Assembly (NCBI GenBank): GCA_030704615.1
Contig: CM060734.1
Coordinates: 22,196,001-22,260,000 of the forward strand
Length of the DNA stretch: 64,000 nt
Direction: 5' to 3'
DNA from: Takakia lepidozioides
Taxonomy: Eukaryota; Streptophyta; Takakiopsida; Takakiales; Takakiaceae
Shown here: positions 1 through 9,101 of the stretch, piece after piece
Position numbering within the stretch: the first letter of the stretch is position 1
Layout: each line of letters opens with the position of its first letter
Position numbers and translations under genes: made by a program
The notes under the pieces: model-generated
Told to the model about the DNA's origin: nothing
Seen by the model: the letters and a program-made list of their open reading frames with translations, nothing else
The model's database searches: none

Positions 1-1
1 G

Positions 2-2964
2 CAAGAGGAGCTGCTCCAAGAAATATCAACCACTTTTGGGATGAAGATCTTTGTTGACAAAAGCAGATTATCTGAATTCTATGCCGATCTGGCTATTGTG
101 GCTCCTGATCTTCTCACTGATGACCGGGACTCAACTCGATTTCATGTGTGTGCCTCTTGTTACATGAGTGAAGAAGAAAAAACCCAAGGGCATAACTTGG
201 AAGATGAAAACAAAGAGAAGAAATTGGAAGATGAAGAGTATGAAGAAGTAGACCCAATAGCTGAGGTTGAGACTACAACCAGGACATCCCAACCCGTTGG
301 ACCTGGATCAAGTGGAGCACTTGGATCACAGGCCAACGAAGGTGTCGGCTCAGGGGGATCAGGCGGGCAGCCTGGATCTGGCTCTGGGGGGACAGGGAGT
401 GTGGGAAGTAGTGCAACTGGAGCTGGGAATACTGTGAATATAGTGAGGCCAGTAGCAGAGAGTGCTCAGGGGCCAGCTCTTGGTGGAAGTTCCACCACAA
501 CTACCACAGGTCCTTAAGGACCAGCACCAGCAAGGGGACCAACACCTGTCAGTGGGCAGGGGGTAGGGCCACAGATGGCGTTACAACCAACACGGGCAAA
601 ACCACCTTTTCCAATATATTCATGAAAAGGGGATCCTGATGTACACATTAGCCAATTTGAGCACATGTGTATAGTGAACAATGAGAATGGCGATGATGCC
701 AAGATGAGACTATTTCCTTGTTCACTTATAAAGAAAGCAAATGAATGGTATGCAAGATTCCCTGATAATCATTTTCTAACCTGGAATGGCTTGAATACAA
801 CATTCCAAAATAGGTTCAGGACAAGTAAAACTGAGGATGAAGTGTATGGAAGTTTACAACAGTTAAAGCAAAAGAAGCATGAAACTGTTGAGGAGTATAT
901 GAAAAAGATGGAATTGATGATGAAAAAGTTGGCTGTTGTACCAGCGCCAGGTTTACAGAAGACTTGGTTTGTGAGTGGACTAAGACCAGAGTTGCAAAAG
1001 AAAGTGGATATGTTACCCCATAATACAGTGGAGGAGGCATTTGAAACAGCGAACAGAATTTAGCAATTGGGAATGCTCAGGAGAGATAAAAGGGATGATG
1101 AGGACTCTGAGGATGAGTCAGATGAGGAAGAAGAGTTTCCCGCCCCTCTCTGTGCTTGTAACAAAAGTGGCTTTCTCTTTCTTTCTCCTGTTTGCTCTTT
1201 GGTTTCTGTGGTTCTACTGCATTGTTTTGGTTATCCCACAGGCCCTTTGGGCCTCCTGGCAATGTTCTCTGTTTCTTTCTTTCTCTCACACGCATTTGGG
1301 AAGCAAGCCCTGGGCTGTGCTCATTTTTGTCAACTTAAACAAGAGACTGACTGTGTCACAGGTATGTGAAGCATTTCCAAAATTGTATGAGCGAGCCAAG
1401 CAGGCATTTGCAGATGCACGTGCAAAACTTCAACCAGAGCCTCTGTTTATCCGCCCCTCAGCTCAGTGGTACACATATGAAGAAAGGCTCCAAGGCACAG
1501 GATGTGGCATCCTTCCTTCCTCAGGAAATTTATTGAGGTGAAATGCACATGACATAGATTAAAAGTGCCTGTGATGTGCATGTTGTGATGAACGTAGATG
1601 TATGGGTTTCTGACATCATGATGCCATCAGCATATATTCATCTCTTTGAGCATGTAATTTACTGTTGCCAGCATCAAACCAGTGAGGATCTCGTTGTCTC
1701 TTGCCTGCTTTGTTCGGAGGAGTCCTTAGGGGGCACAGTAGCAACCTGATAGATTTCCTAGCAAATGCATGAGATCTCTCCCTGACACTCTTGCGACAAA
1801 ATGTTGTTCTTGATAGATGGGTATTACATCCGGCTCCACATCTCTGAGCTGCAACAGTAGATGTTTACTCCTACATCTCATATGTTGGTAGTAACTTAAC
1901 ATGACACTCTCCTGGGTTGCTTGTTTATACTTGGTATCTGCACTTCTGTACAAGTTTTCCTGGATTGGGTTTACATTGTGCTACTTGACTGTCAGGCCTG
2001 AACCGTATCGTCAACGCTTTGTCAAGGCGGCTCCCAAAGGTGCGGAGAGAGACCAGTTTGGAGTGTGGCATGTATGCTTCTCCATGCATTCATCGCGGAG
2101 GGAGCTGGAGACAGCACTTGGTGTACTTTGTCCTCAGGAGGTTATATCCACCACGCCTCACTGTGCAGCCAGTGAGGTGCTACCTCCTGGTGTTCTGGAT
2201 GCATGCAATAAGCGGAAAGGTCCCGTTGAGAAAGATGAAAGAGGTTGTCCACGTACTCCGGATGAATCTCTTGGTTGTGCATCTAGGGCTCCACTGATTA
2301 AGAATTCTAGAGGAGTCTCCTCGTCGATTGCTGCCACTATTGCCAGACATTGGGTGCCACCATCTCCTCCCCTTTCATTTGCTCCCGAGGATGGTGAGTG
2401 CCAAGATAGGGCAGCATTGGTTCCAGGGGGTGTTACAATCTCAGCAGTCCCTCTTTTTCTGTTTCCCTGTCTATTTGCCAAACTGAGATCTTCCCTACAT
2501 CTCCAGGGCGGGTGGGAAATTGGGATCCCCCTTGCAGCCCTCGACTTCTTGGGGTTGGGATCTTGAGTAATGAGCCAGATGAATTATTCAACCAGGCTTC
2601 CAGTCGAGAGCCACTGTCACCCTGCAACTCCAACTTGAAAAAATCGCGACAATTGTTTGTGGGCATGGAAAGAGTGGACGCACTCCATGTTGATGGGGAA
2701 TCATCACCATGTTTTCAATCCAAAAAATGGAAGAAGAGTATTGCTTCCCTTGATTCAATGATATTAGCAGGGACACAGGTAAATACCTCTACACTTGAAA
2801 GTGAGCAAACCAAGGAAGAGACATACTTGATAAAGCAGGGTGGGAAGGTTGTGGACATTGAAGACAGCAGGCGAAGAATGTACAGAGCGTTAAACATACC
2901 TATACCTCAACCACTGCCATCGCTGCTGGACTTGGCAAGTCTCTCTCCACGCAAATTCAGGTAA
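2..2964 (+). CDS. SNM1-like DNA-repair nuclease, C-terminal part (5' end outside window)
   Basis: Partial plant SNM1/DCLRE1-type gene (DNA repair metallo-beta-lactamase family, 5' exonucleases acting in interstrand cross-link repair). Four exons join in frame: up to 145, 1362-1537, 1996-2429 and 2507-2964, giving 403 residues and a TAA at 2962-2964; every intron is GT...AG. Visible motifs are KIFVDK near the start, PEPLFIRPSAQWY (exon 2) and FGVWHVCFSMHSS followed by VISTTP (exon 3), which fit the DRMBL domain that closes the nuclease fold. The metallo-beta-lactamase catalytic histidines lie upstream of the window. The tail ends with PIPQPLPSLLDLA and is basic. Intron 1 (146-1361) holds a retroelement fragment. 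The stop was chosen because reading runs straight to TAA; a donor-like CAG|GTAA sits exactly there, so a further exon cannot be fully excluded. Family assignment is firm, the exact orthologue is not. Confidence 0.82.
166..1137 (+). pseudogene. Decayed retrotransposon gag fragment inside an intron of the SNM1-like gene
   Basis: One reading frame runs from about 166 to 1137 with stops at 515-517, 623-625 and 1061-1063. It shows an acidic head, a long Gly/Ser/Thr-rich linker, then a Retrotrans_gag-type core (WYARFPDNHF, TVEEYMKKMELMMKK, FVSGLRPELQKKV) and an acidic tail. This is the capsid part of a Ty3-like LTR retroelement polyprotein. No zinc knuckle, protease, reverse transcriptase, integrase or LTR is visible nearby, so only the gag piece is present. 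It lies wholly inside intron 146-1361 of the SNM1-like gene and in the same orientation. The 5' edge is approximate because the exon frame reads directly into it. Confidence 0.75.
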
Positions 2965-4110
2965 TCAGTCTTGTTTAAGCACCAACTTGCTCTCTCCGGC
3001 CTTTTGACTACACCATGGCAGAGCGTGTGAGTAAATTAGATAGTTATCAGTTAGATTTTTGGGTGCATGTTGATGAAGACTTCTCCCATTACATGACAAG
3101 AGTTAGCCACCATACTTGATCTCTGAAAACTGGCCAAGTATTTTTACTCTAGTGAAGAGAAAATGTGTGCTTTGTTCGAGATTCCTTTGTGGGCATCTGT
3201 CAGTCAAGCTTTCTGCAAGGTTCACCTGGATACAATGAAGCCCTAGGAGTTGTATGATACACTAGCACCCTAGCAAAGCCTACCATATTGTTCAATATAA
3301 CCCACCCCTGGGTTTTTGAGTGACGAAAGACGTATTCCACATTGGGATATCGCTTCAAACGTCAATAAAGACTGGAAGTTGTATACAGCAATCGTTGTCC
3401 CTTGCTTTCACAAGTTTCTTCTTGGTCAGTCATGTTCAAATCAATTGTTGCCGGGAGTTTGCTCCCCATTGTGCACTTTTAAGCAGTCATCCCTCCATTC
3501 TAGGTGATTCACATTTTTATTTTAACTTTATTTTAATCATTCTTCTCCTGACTATCTTGAACAAGGGAATTATTTAATTCTGGAAAAGGGGAGGTATGGA
3601 TCGGCTGCCTAAGGATGATACTTGTGAGTTCTCTACAAAACTTGTAGCTTCACAGTGGACACAGAATTTTGGGCGAAATTGTGTACTTCTAACATTTCCT
3701 TTTGAGTTGAGGAGGGGAGACATGCATTTTCAGTTGTTAGGGGAAGAATGGAGATGAAGTCTGGTAGACTAAAGAATTGGGAATGTATCGTATGCCATAC
3801 ACGGCTTGCAGTGCAGTCATTCCCGAAGGGGAAAGTATGTACGTATGTACCTCTGCTCAATGAACGGGAAGAACCGGCAGCCAGTTACATGCCAGCCGAG
3901 TGCCATCCTGGAATTTCCGGGTATGACATGAAACCTCCGGAAAATGAACCGACGGAAAAAATGGCCCAAGAGGAAATCATCCGAGTGCCTGACTCAGAGG
4001 ACGGATTTTTGCCTTTTCGTATCAGTAAATGCCGGAAATATGCCTTAGTTGGCACGCCTGGACGGATTCCAGCCGTTCTTATCTTATAAGAAAACGGAAA
4101 ATGGCCGTTG
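2965..4110. other. Intergenic stretch, no supported gene
   Basis: This is the 3' flank of the SNM1-like gene. A 46-codon open stretch at 2979-3119 and a 113-codon one at 3748-4089 are open but match nothing I recognise. From about 3880 the CCGGAAAT-type words resemble the repeat DNA in front of the hAT transposase, so the transposon's 5' flank may begin there. Confidence 0.4.
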
Positions 4111-4116
4111 AATGCT

Positions 4117-4312
4117 GCCACGTGCCGGAAATCCAGCATGCCAGGGCCCAGGCCTGGTTACATCCAACGGACGGGGTCAGGGTGGTTGGGGGCAAACCCT
4201 AGAAGAGACTAGAAGAGCCTTGCCACGTGGCGGAAATCCAGCATGCCAGGGCCCACGCCTGGTTACATCCAACGGACGGAGCCAGGGTGGTTGGGGGCAA
4301 ACCCTAGAAGAG
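4117..4312 (+). repeat. Tandem repeat, two copies of about 105 bp
   Basis: Copies start at 4117 and 4222 with GCCACGTG(C/G)CGGAAATCC and continue through CATGCCAGGGCCCA.GCCTGGTTACATCCAACGGACGG to CAAACCCTAGAAGAG. They sit directly in front of the 144-bp repeat that leads into the hAT transposase and are probably subterminal or promoter repeats of that element. Confidence 0.85.
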
Positions 4313-5022
4313 CCTTGCACTCGTTCTTTGCTAAGTCCTTTGCTCACCTGCCGGGCCCACACTTACCACTGGCTGTATGTTGATGTGCTGCCGACGTTCC
4401 CGCCTGCTTGCACTCGCTGCGTGCTACCACACTTCAAGGCCCAGGCATGTTTTCAGCCTTGCATTCGTTCTTTGCTAAGTCCTTTGCTCACCTGCCGGGC
4501 CCGCACTTACCACTGGCTGTATGTTGATGTGCTGCCGACGCTCCCGCCTGCTTGCACTCGCTGCGTGCTACCACACTTCAAGGCCCAGGCATGAGTCTTT
4601 GTTTCATTTGGTTATGTCTTTGCTTTTCCTAGTGAGAGGTTATGACTTTTGCCTTTCGAAGTCTACAGCTACATGACTTTCTGTATACTTTGTGCTCATC
4701 ATGCAGTAAAAAGCAAGGGCATTGGTAGGCCTCCCCCTTCGGTTCTTCTACCGTTCTTTCGACCACGGTTTCTGTTGCTTTGCAGCAGGCACAAGCTGTG
4801 TCTATTTTGTGTCGGGCAAAAGCGGCTGGGAGGGCTGCATCTCACCTTGCACCCATTTCTGACCCACCTCCCCTTCTATTTTCTGATTTGTTTCAGGCAG
4901 TTGGCAGGCCTTGCACTCGTTCTTTGCTAAGTCCACATCTCACCTGCCGGGGCCCGCACTTACCACTGGCTGTATGTTGATGTGCTGCCGATGCTCCCGC
5001 CTGCTTGCACTCGCTGGCCCTT
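4313..5022 (+). repeat. Three copies of a ~144-bp repeat upstream of the hAT transposase
   Basis: Copies start at 4313, 4457 and 4909 with CCTTGCA(C/T)TCGTTCTTTGCT and run through CTTACCACTGGCTGTATGTT and GCCTGCTTGCACTCGCTG. The first two are adjacent (144-bp period), the third is 452 bp further and abuts the transposase start region. TATAAAT lies at 5043-5049, 30 bp before the chosen ATG. Confidence 0.85.
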
Positions 5023-5072
5023 CCTTGTTGCAATTTCCGTGCTATAAATTTGTATTTTGTAAGGTCTTGGCT

Positions 5073-7337
5073 ATGGCCAAGCGCCAAAGGAATCTAAGAA
5101 ATATGTTATTTAGGGCTGGTCGCACTGGTGATTGTGATGAGGAGTCTCCTTCCGCTGTCCCCCCTGCCTCATCTTCAAGTGGTATGGACAAGCCATCGAA
5201 TAGTGTAGAGGCAGCCCAGAAAGCATGGAAAGATGTTTGGTACACTCAATTTGATTGGATTGAGTTTAACCATGATCTAGGTAGGGTTTTTTGTAAAGTT
5301 TGTAGAGGGAAAGGAGGGAGGACAGTCTTTGCAAATGCTGGTTCTGTCAATGTCAAGGTGAGTTCATTCCAAGACCATGCTAGGTCAGAAGAGCATCGTA
5401 AGTTCTCTTGGGCCCTACAATCTGGTAAGAAAGCCATGGAGAAAGCCATAGCTAGTGCTAATCGAGCTTGTGATGATGCTGTTTTGGCTCTTTTCCAAGT
5501 TGCTTACTACATTGGTTTGGAGGCCTTGCCATTTAGCAAATTTCCAGGTTTGTGTCAACTTTTGGTTACTCTCAAAGCTTGTATTACCCAGAAACTGTAC
5601 CATGATGAGAAGTCATGTGCTGATATATTGTATTGTATCTCATGTGTTGTTCAGAAAAAGGTATTGGATAGAGTGAAGGATTCCAAGTACTATGGAATCA
5701 TGATAGATGAGTCAACTGACATTTCAGTGACCGGTCATCTTGTTGTTTTTGCTTCTTTTGTTGAAGAGGGTTTGCCAGTCACTCTGTTTTTGGGTTTACT
5801 TCAGATTATTGATGGCAAGAAGGATGCCGCAATGATATATGAGTGTTTACTAACTAGTTTGAAAGAGTGGGGTTTGGATGTAGATAAGTTTTTGGGGTTT
5901 GGTTCGGATGGGGCAGCAACCATGGTGGGGGCTCGATCCGGCGTGGCTGCTCGTCTTACGCAAAAGGTAAACCCCTTTATGTTGGCCGTCCATTGCGTAG
6001 CACATAGGACCAACTTGGCAGCATTAGAAGCTGCCAAGACATCAGCATATCATCTTATTTCAAATGAGGTTGACACACTTTTGAACTCTCTTGCTGGTCA
6101 TTTTCGCAAATCATCTAAGCGTAAGGCAACCTTGCAAGCTTTGCAGACCGAGCTTAATGATGCTCAGAAGTGCCTCAAAAGGTTTCACAAGATTCGTTGG
6201 TTATCTAGGTGGCAGGCCGTGACATCGCTTTGTGATAGTCTTGAGAGTGTTGTCACGTATTTTAGAGATGTGCCGGTTGCCAATGATGATGGATCAGCCT
6301 CTCTTTTGTATAACAAGCTTAGGTCATTCAAAATGATTTATGTCTTGTATTTTTTGGCTGATATGTTGCACGGTCTATCTCTACTCTCACGTGTGTTCCA
6401 ATGGAAGTTTGTGGATGTAACCAGCATTGGGTCCATAGTTAAAACAGAGATTGCACAAATACGAATGTTTTTCATTGAGGATAGCACGAATTTGAACCAA
6501 TCCACCTTCAATGAGGAAATGGGTTATCACATCATCCCGGAATTTGGTCCTCCTGGTGGGTATTTGAGGCGGCTAGCCTCTGAGATTAGGGGATCCAATT
6601 TTCATGGTGTACAAATGACACGAGAGAGGATGGGGGGTGATTTGGAGGCAGCACTTACCTTCCAAAAGCTTTATGCAGAGGCTGTTTGCAATGCTTTGGA
6701 TGCCAGATTTGAGGACAACGGAGTTGTAAGTGCATTCAAAATATTGAGTCCATGTAACCTACCAACTAGACAAGTGGGGTTAGCAAGTTGGGGTGTAGTA
6801 GAGTTGGAAATATTATGTGCGCACTATGGTGTCGAAAGACATATTGCAGGAAGGACATTGCCTGCCCTTGTTGACATAGCAGCGGTGAAACGAGAGTTCT
6901 TTGCTTTCAAACTACAGGCAAGTACCGAGTGGATGGAGAAAACTTTCAAGGATCTTTGGGGCATGGTGACTTGGAACCCTTCTCTAACGATGAAGTATGA
7001 AAACTTGCTTGTGCTTTCTGAAATTGCTCGAGTTCAATGTGTAAGCACTGCCGCATGTGAGAGGGCATTCTCAGTTCAAAACTCAATCAAAACTAAATTT
7101 CGAAACAAGTTGAAAACAAAGAACTTGGAAAGTGTGCTTCGTGTTGCTTTGGAAGGGCCAAGTGTGCAGGCATGTCAACCTGTTTTGATTGAGGCCATAT
7201 CTTTGTGGAAGAACTCCACAAACTTCAGACATTTGTTCTCTCATCCTGAGCTATATTTAGCTGGACAGCCAATAGTTGGACAACCAGAAGGTGGGCCATC
7301 ATATGCAGAAGGTACGAATGATGATTTGCAGTTTTGA
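5073..7337 (+). CDS. hAT-family transposase with TTF-type zinc finger, apparently intact
   Basis: Uninterrupted 754-residue transposase of the hAT superfamily (cut-and-paste DNA transposition), of the group often annotated as zinc finger protein 862-like or TTF-type zinc finger proteins. From the N terminus: a basic start (MAKRQRNLRN), a zinc finger C74-x2-C77...H102...H108, and an RNase H-like core. The core has the first acidic residue in IDESTD (about D212), the second in GFGSDGAATMVG (about D279), the CxxH of HCVAHR (308-311), and the third acidic residue in AACERAFS (about E663) inside the C-terminal dimerisation region. No internal stop or frameshift is present and the full catalytic set is visible. 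Reading is open back to 4911, but the ATG at 5073 starts a typical head; the methionine at about residue 38 is an alternative. TATAAAT at 5043 is close for a start at 5073, which slightly favours the downstream one. Confidence 0.93.
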   Translation: MAKRQRNLRNMLFRAGRTGDCDEESPSAVPPASSSSGMDKPSNSVEAAQKAWKDVWYTQFDWIEFNHDLGRVFCKVCRGKGGRTVFANAGSVNVKVSSFQDHARSEEHRKFSWALQSGKKAMEKAIASANRACDDAVLALFQVAYYIGLEALPFSKFPGLCQLLVTLKACITQKLYHDEKSCADILYCISCVVQKKVLDRVKDSKYYGIMIDESTDISVTGHLVVFASFVEEGLPVTLFLGLLQIIDGKKDAAMIYECLLTSLKEWGLDVDKFLGFGSDGAATMVGARSGVAARLTQKVNPFMLAVHCVAHRTNLAALEAAKTSAYHLISNEVDTLLNSLAGHFRKSSKRKATLQALQTELNDAQKCLKRFHKIRWLSRWQAVTSLCDSLESVVTYFRDVPVANDDGSASLLYNKLRSFKMIYVLYFLADMLHGLSLLSRVFQWKFVDVTSIGSIVKTEIAQIRMFFIEDSTNLNQSTFNEEMGYHIIPEFGPPGGYLRRLASEIRGSNFHGVQMTRERMGGDLEAALTFQKLYAEAVCNALDARFEDNGVVSAFKILSPCNLPTRQVGLASWGVVELEILCAHYGVERHIAGRTLPALVDIAAVKREFFAFKLQASTEWMEKTFKDLWGMVTWNPSLTMKYENLLVLSEIARVQCVSTAACERAFSVQNSIKTKFRNKLKTKNLESVLRVALEGPSVQACQPVLIEAISLWKNSTNFRHLFSHPELYLAGQPIVGQPEGGPSYAEGTNDDLQF

Positions 7338-7369
7338 ATTTATGTTTGTTTGTTTGTTTAGATAGGTAA

Positions 7370-7486
7370 CGCTTCTAAAATTCAAGGCCCTTCAACTTTT
7401 GGTTGAGGTCCTTGCATTTTAGAAGGGTTCGATCCTTGGCCTCCAACTGGTGGAGGGCATTGACAGGTTCAACTCCTGCCAAGGAT
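7370..7486 (+). other. Structured 3' region: long hairpin followed by tRNA-like fold
   Basis: About 30 bp after the transposase stop, an imperfect hairpin with 24-bp arms spans about 7370-7422 (both ends read TTCTAAAAT or its complement). It is followed by a fold closed by a perfect 9-bp stem, 7432-7440 with 7478-7486 (ATCCTTGGC/GCCAAGGAT). Inside are CTCCA/TGGAG and CAGG(TTCAACT)CCTG, the latter shaped like a tRNA T-arm. There is no D-arm, so this is not called a tRNA. Confidence 0.5.
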
Positions 7487-7626
7487 ACTTTTCTGCACTT
7501 GTTTGAATTGCTTAAAATTGGTTGTGATTATTTATTGTTGTTCATTTGTTGAATTTGTATGCAGCCGAATTTAATTTTCATTTGCAGGAAATGAACCGGT
7601 TGATATGTACAATGGCCGGATTTATA

Positions 7627-7978
7627 GCCGAACACACCAAAAAAAAAATATATATATTACCGGTTGTAAAACAATATGTAGGAAATTGACCGCCTGAAGT
7701 TACCACTAAGGGGCAGCAGCCGACCCCCCAACCCACTTAGCCGGTTGGTGTTGAAAATGAGCGGCCACTGGCTGGTTCAACTCAAAATATTTCCCGGACA
7801 CTGAGCCGAACACACCAAAAAAAAAAAGGAATATTACCGGTTGTAAAACAATATGTAGGAAATTGACCGCCTGAAGTTACCACTAAGGGGCAGCAGCCGA
7901 CCCCCCAACCCACTTAGCCGGTTGGTGTTGAAAATGAGCGGCCACTGGCTGGTTCAACTCAAAATATTTCCCGGACGC
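7627..7978 (+). repeat. 178-bp tandem duplication
   Basis: GCCGAACACACC followed by a poly-A run starts at 7627 and again at 7805. The two copies are almost identical apart from the A-run and end with TATTTCCCGGAC(A/G)CTG. GC-rich CCGG words recur within them. The position downstream of the transposase suggests the 3' subterminal part of the hAT element; I could not fix its terminal inverted repeats. Confidence 0.9.
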
Positions 7979-9101
7979 TGCCTCTGCTCATGTGACTAGT
8001 AGGTACCTAGTATCTACTAGGACTATACTTCAGTGTACGGTTACGGGAGTAAGGCGAAAAATACCTGGGAAAGAAAAAGAATACAAAAAACGTATAAGTA
8101 AGATTCTTACGAGGGCGCGAGTTTTCTACGAGGACGTGGAAACTGCAGGTTCTCCACGCGGCGAGCAATGGCGGCAACTCCTCCGAGGACTGCGCCCTCG
8201 CTCGTCTTGCCTTGCCTTAAGCAGTACAAATTGGAGGGGAGATCTTAGATGATTAGCGGGAGGGTAACACGGGCTCTTCTTTCCAGTTCCTGCAAGTACC
8301 TTCTTATTCAGATACCTACGAAAGATCCAAGTTGAGGAAGTTTGCAATCGTGTTTCATTTTTTTACTCTTGTTTGTTTTGAGTGCTACAAGAAAGTGCAT
8401 TCAAGGCCGAAAGATTCCGGGATTTACACTTTAGGGTAGGCAATTGAGAGACTTGAGCAATCCATCTCGTGCACACAATTGGACAGCAAGGTTTAAAGAT
8501 TGGGCGGGAAAAGAAGGTTTGGAGACCTGTTACACAAACTGCTTTGTTTCCAGAAAAAGAAGGAATCATCTGTTGTTCAGAACAGGAAAATCAGGCTGTG
8601 TTACTCTATTATGCACCTCTTTTAGTCTTTAGATTTTCTCTGGACTCTTGCTCAAGACACCCAACACTTTGTGTCAATCCTTTCCGTGATTTCTAAAACC
8701 CTAGTGACTGTGGCAGCTGGACTTGGCGGATAGGGCCAGCAATTCCCCGATTTCCTTATATTCGTTTGTCCACAATTCATTTTGCAAGTGCATGTGAACA
8801 AACTTGTCATAGTTTTTTGTTAAGATCTTACTGCTAGATCACACGCCAATAGATACCGGTTGGGTTATTTTGACCTGAGAGCGAGAGAAACGTAATAGGT
8901 TGTCCGTTACAACAGCAGTCGGTGGCAGTGCCAGAACATGCACACTGTTTGGCTGCAGAGCTGAATTAAGAAAGATCGAGTTTCATTTATCGCAGATCTT
9001 AGAAGCACCGCAAATCTGGCAATTCTGGAGTTAGTTCTAGATCAAAGGTGTCCACAAATTAAGGTAGAAGAATCAGGAGCTAGCGTTTTTGAGGACTGGC
9101 T
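7979..9101. other. Upstream region of the TMCO4-like gene
   Basis: No gene is supported here. The stretch contains the likely promoter and 5' untranslated region of the TMCO4-like gene, whose ATG is at 9102. Open frames at 7992-8252 and 8469-8696 show no recognisable motif. Confidence 0.4.

Noticed and set aside
2979-3119. 46-codon stretch as a last exon of the SNM1-like gene
   Set aside because: The intron needed would be only about 18-40 bp, and the preceding exon reads to a natural stop.
7432-7486. tRNA gene
   Set aside because: No D-arm, no A-box, and the would-be anticodon loop lacks the usual T before the anticodon.
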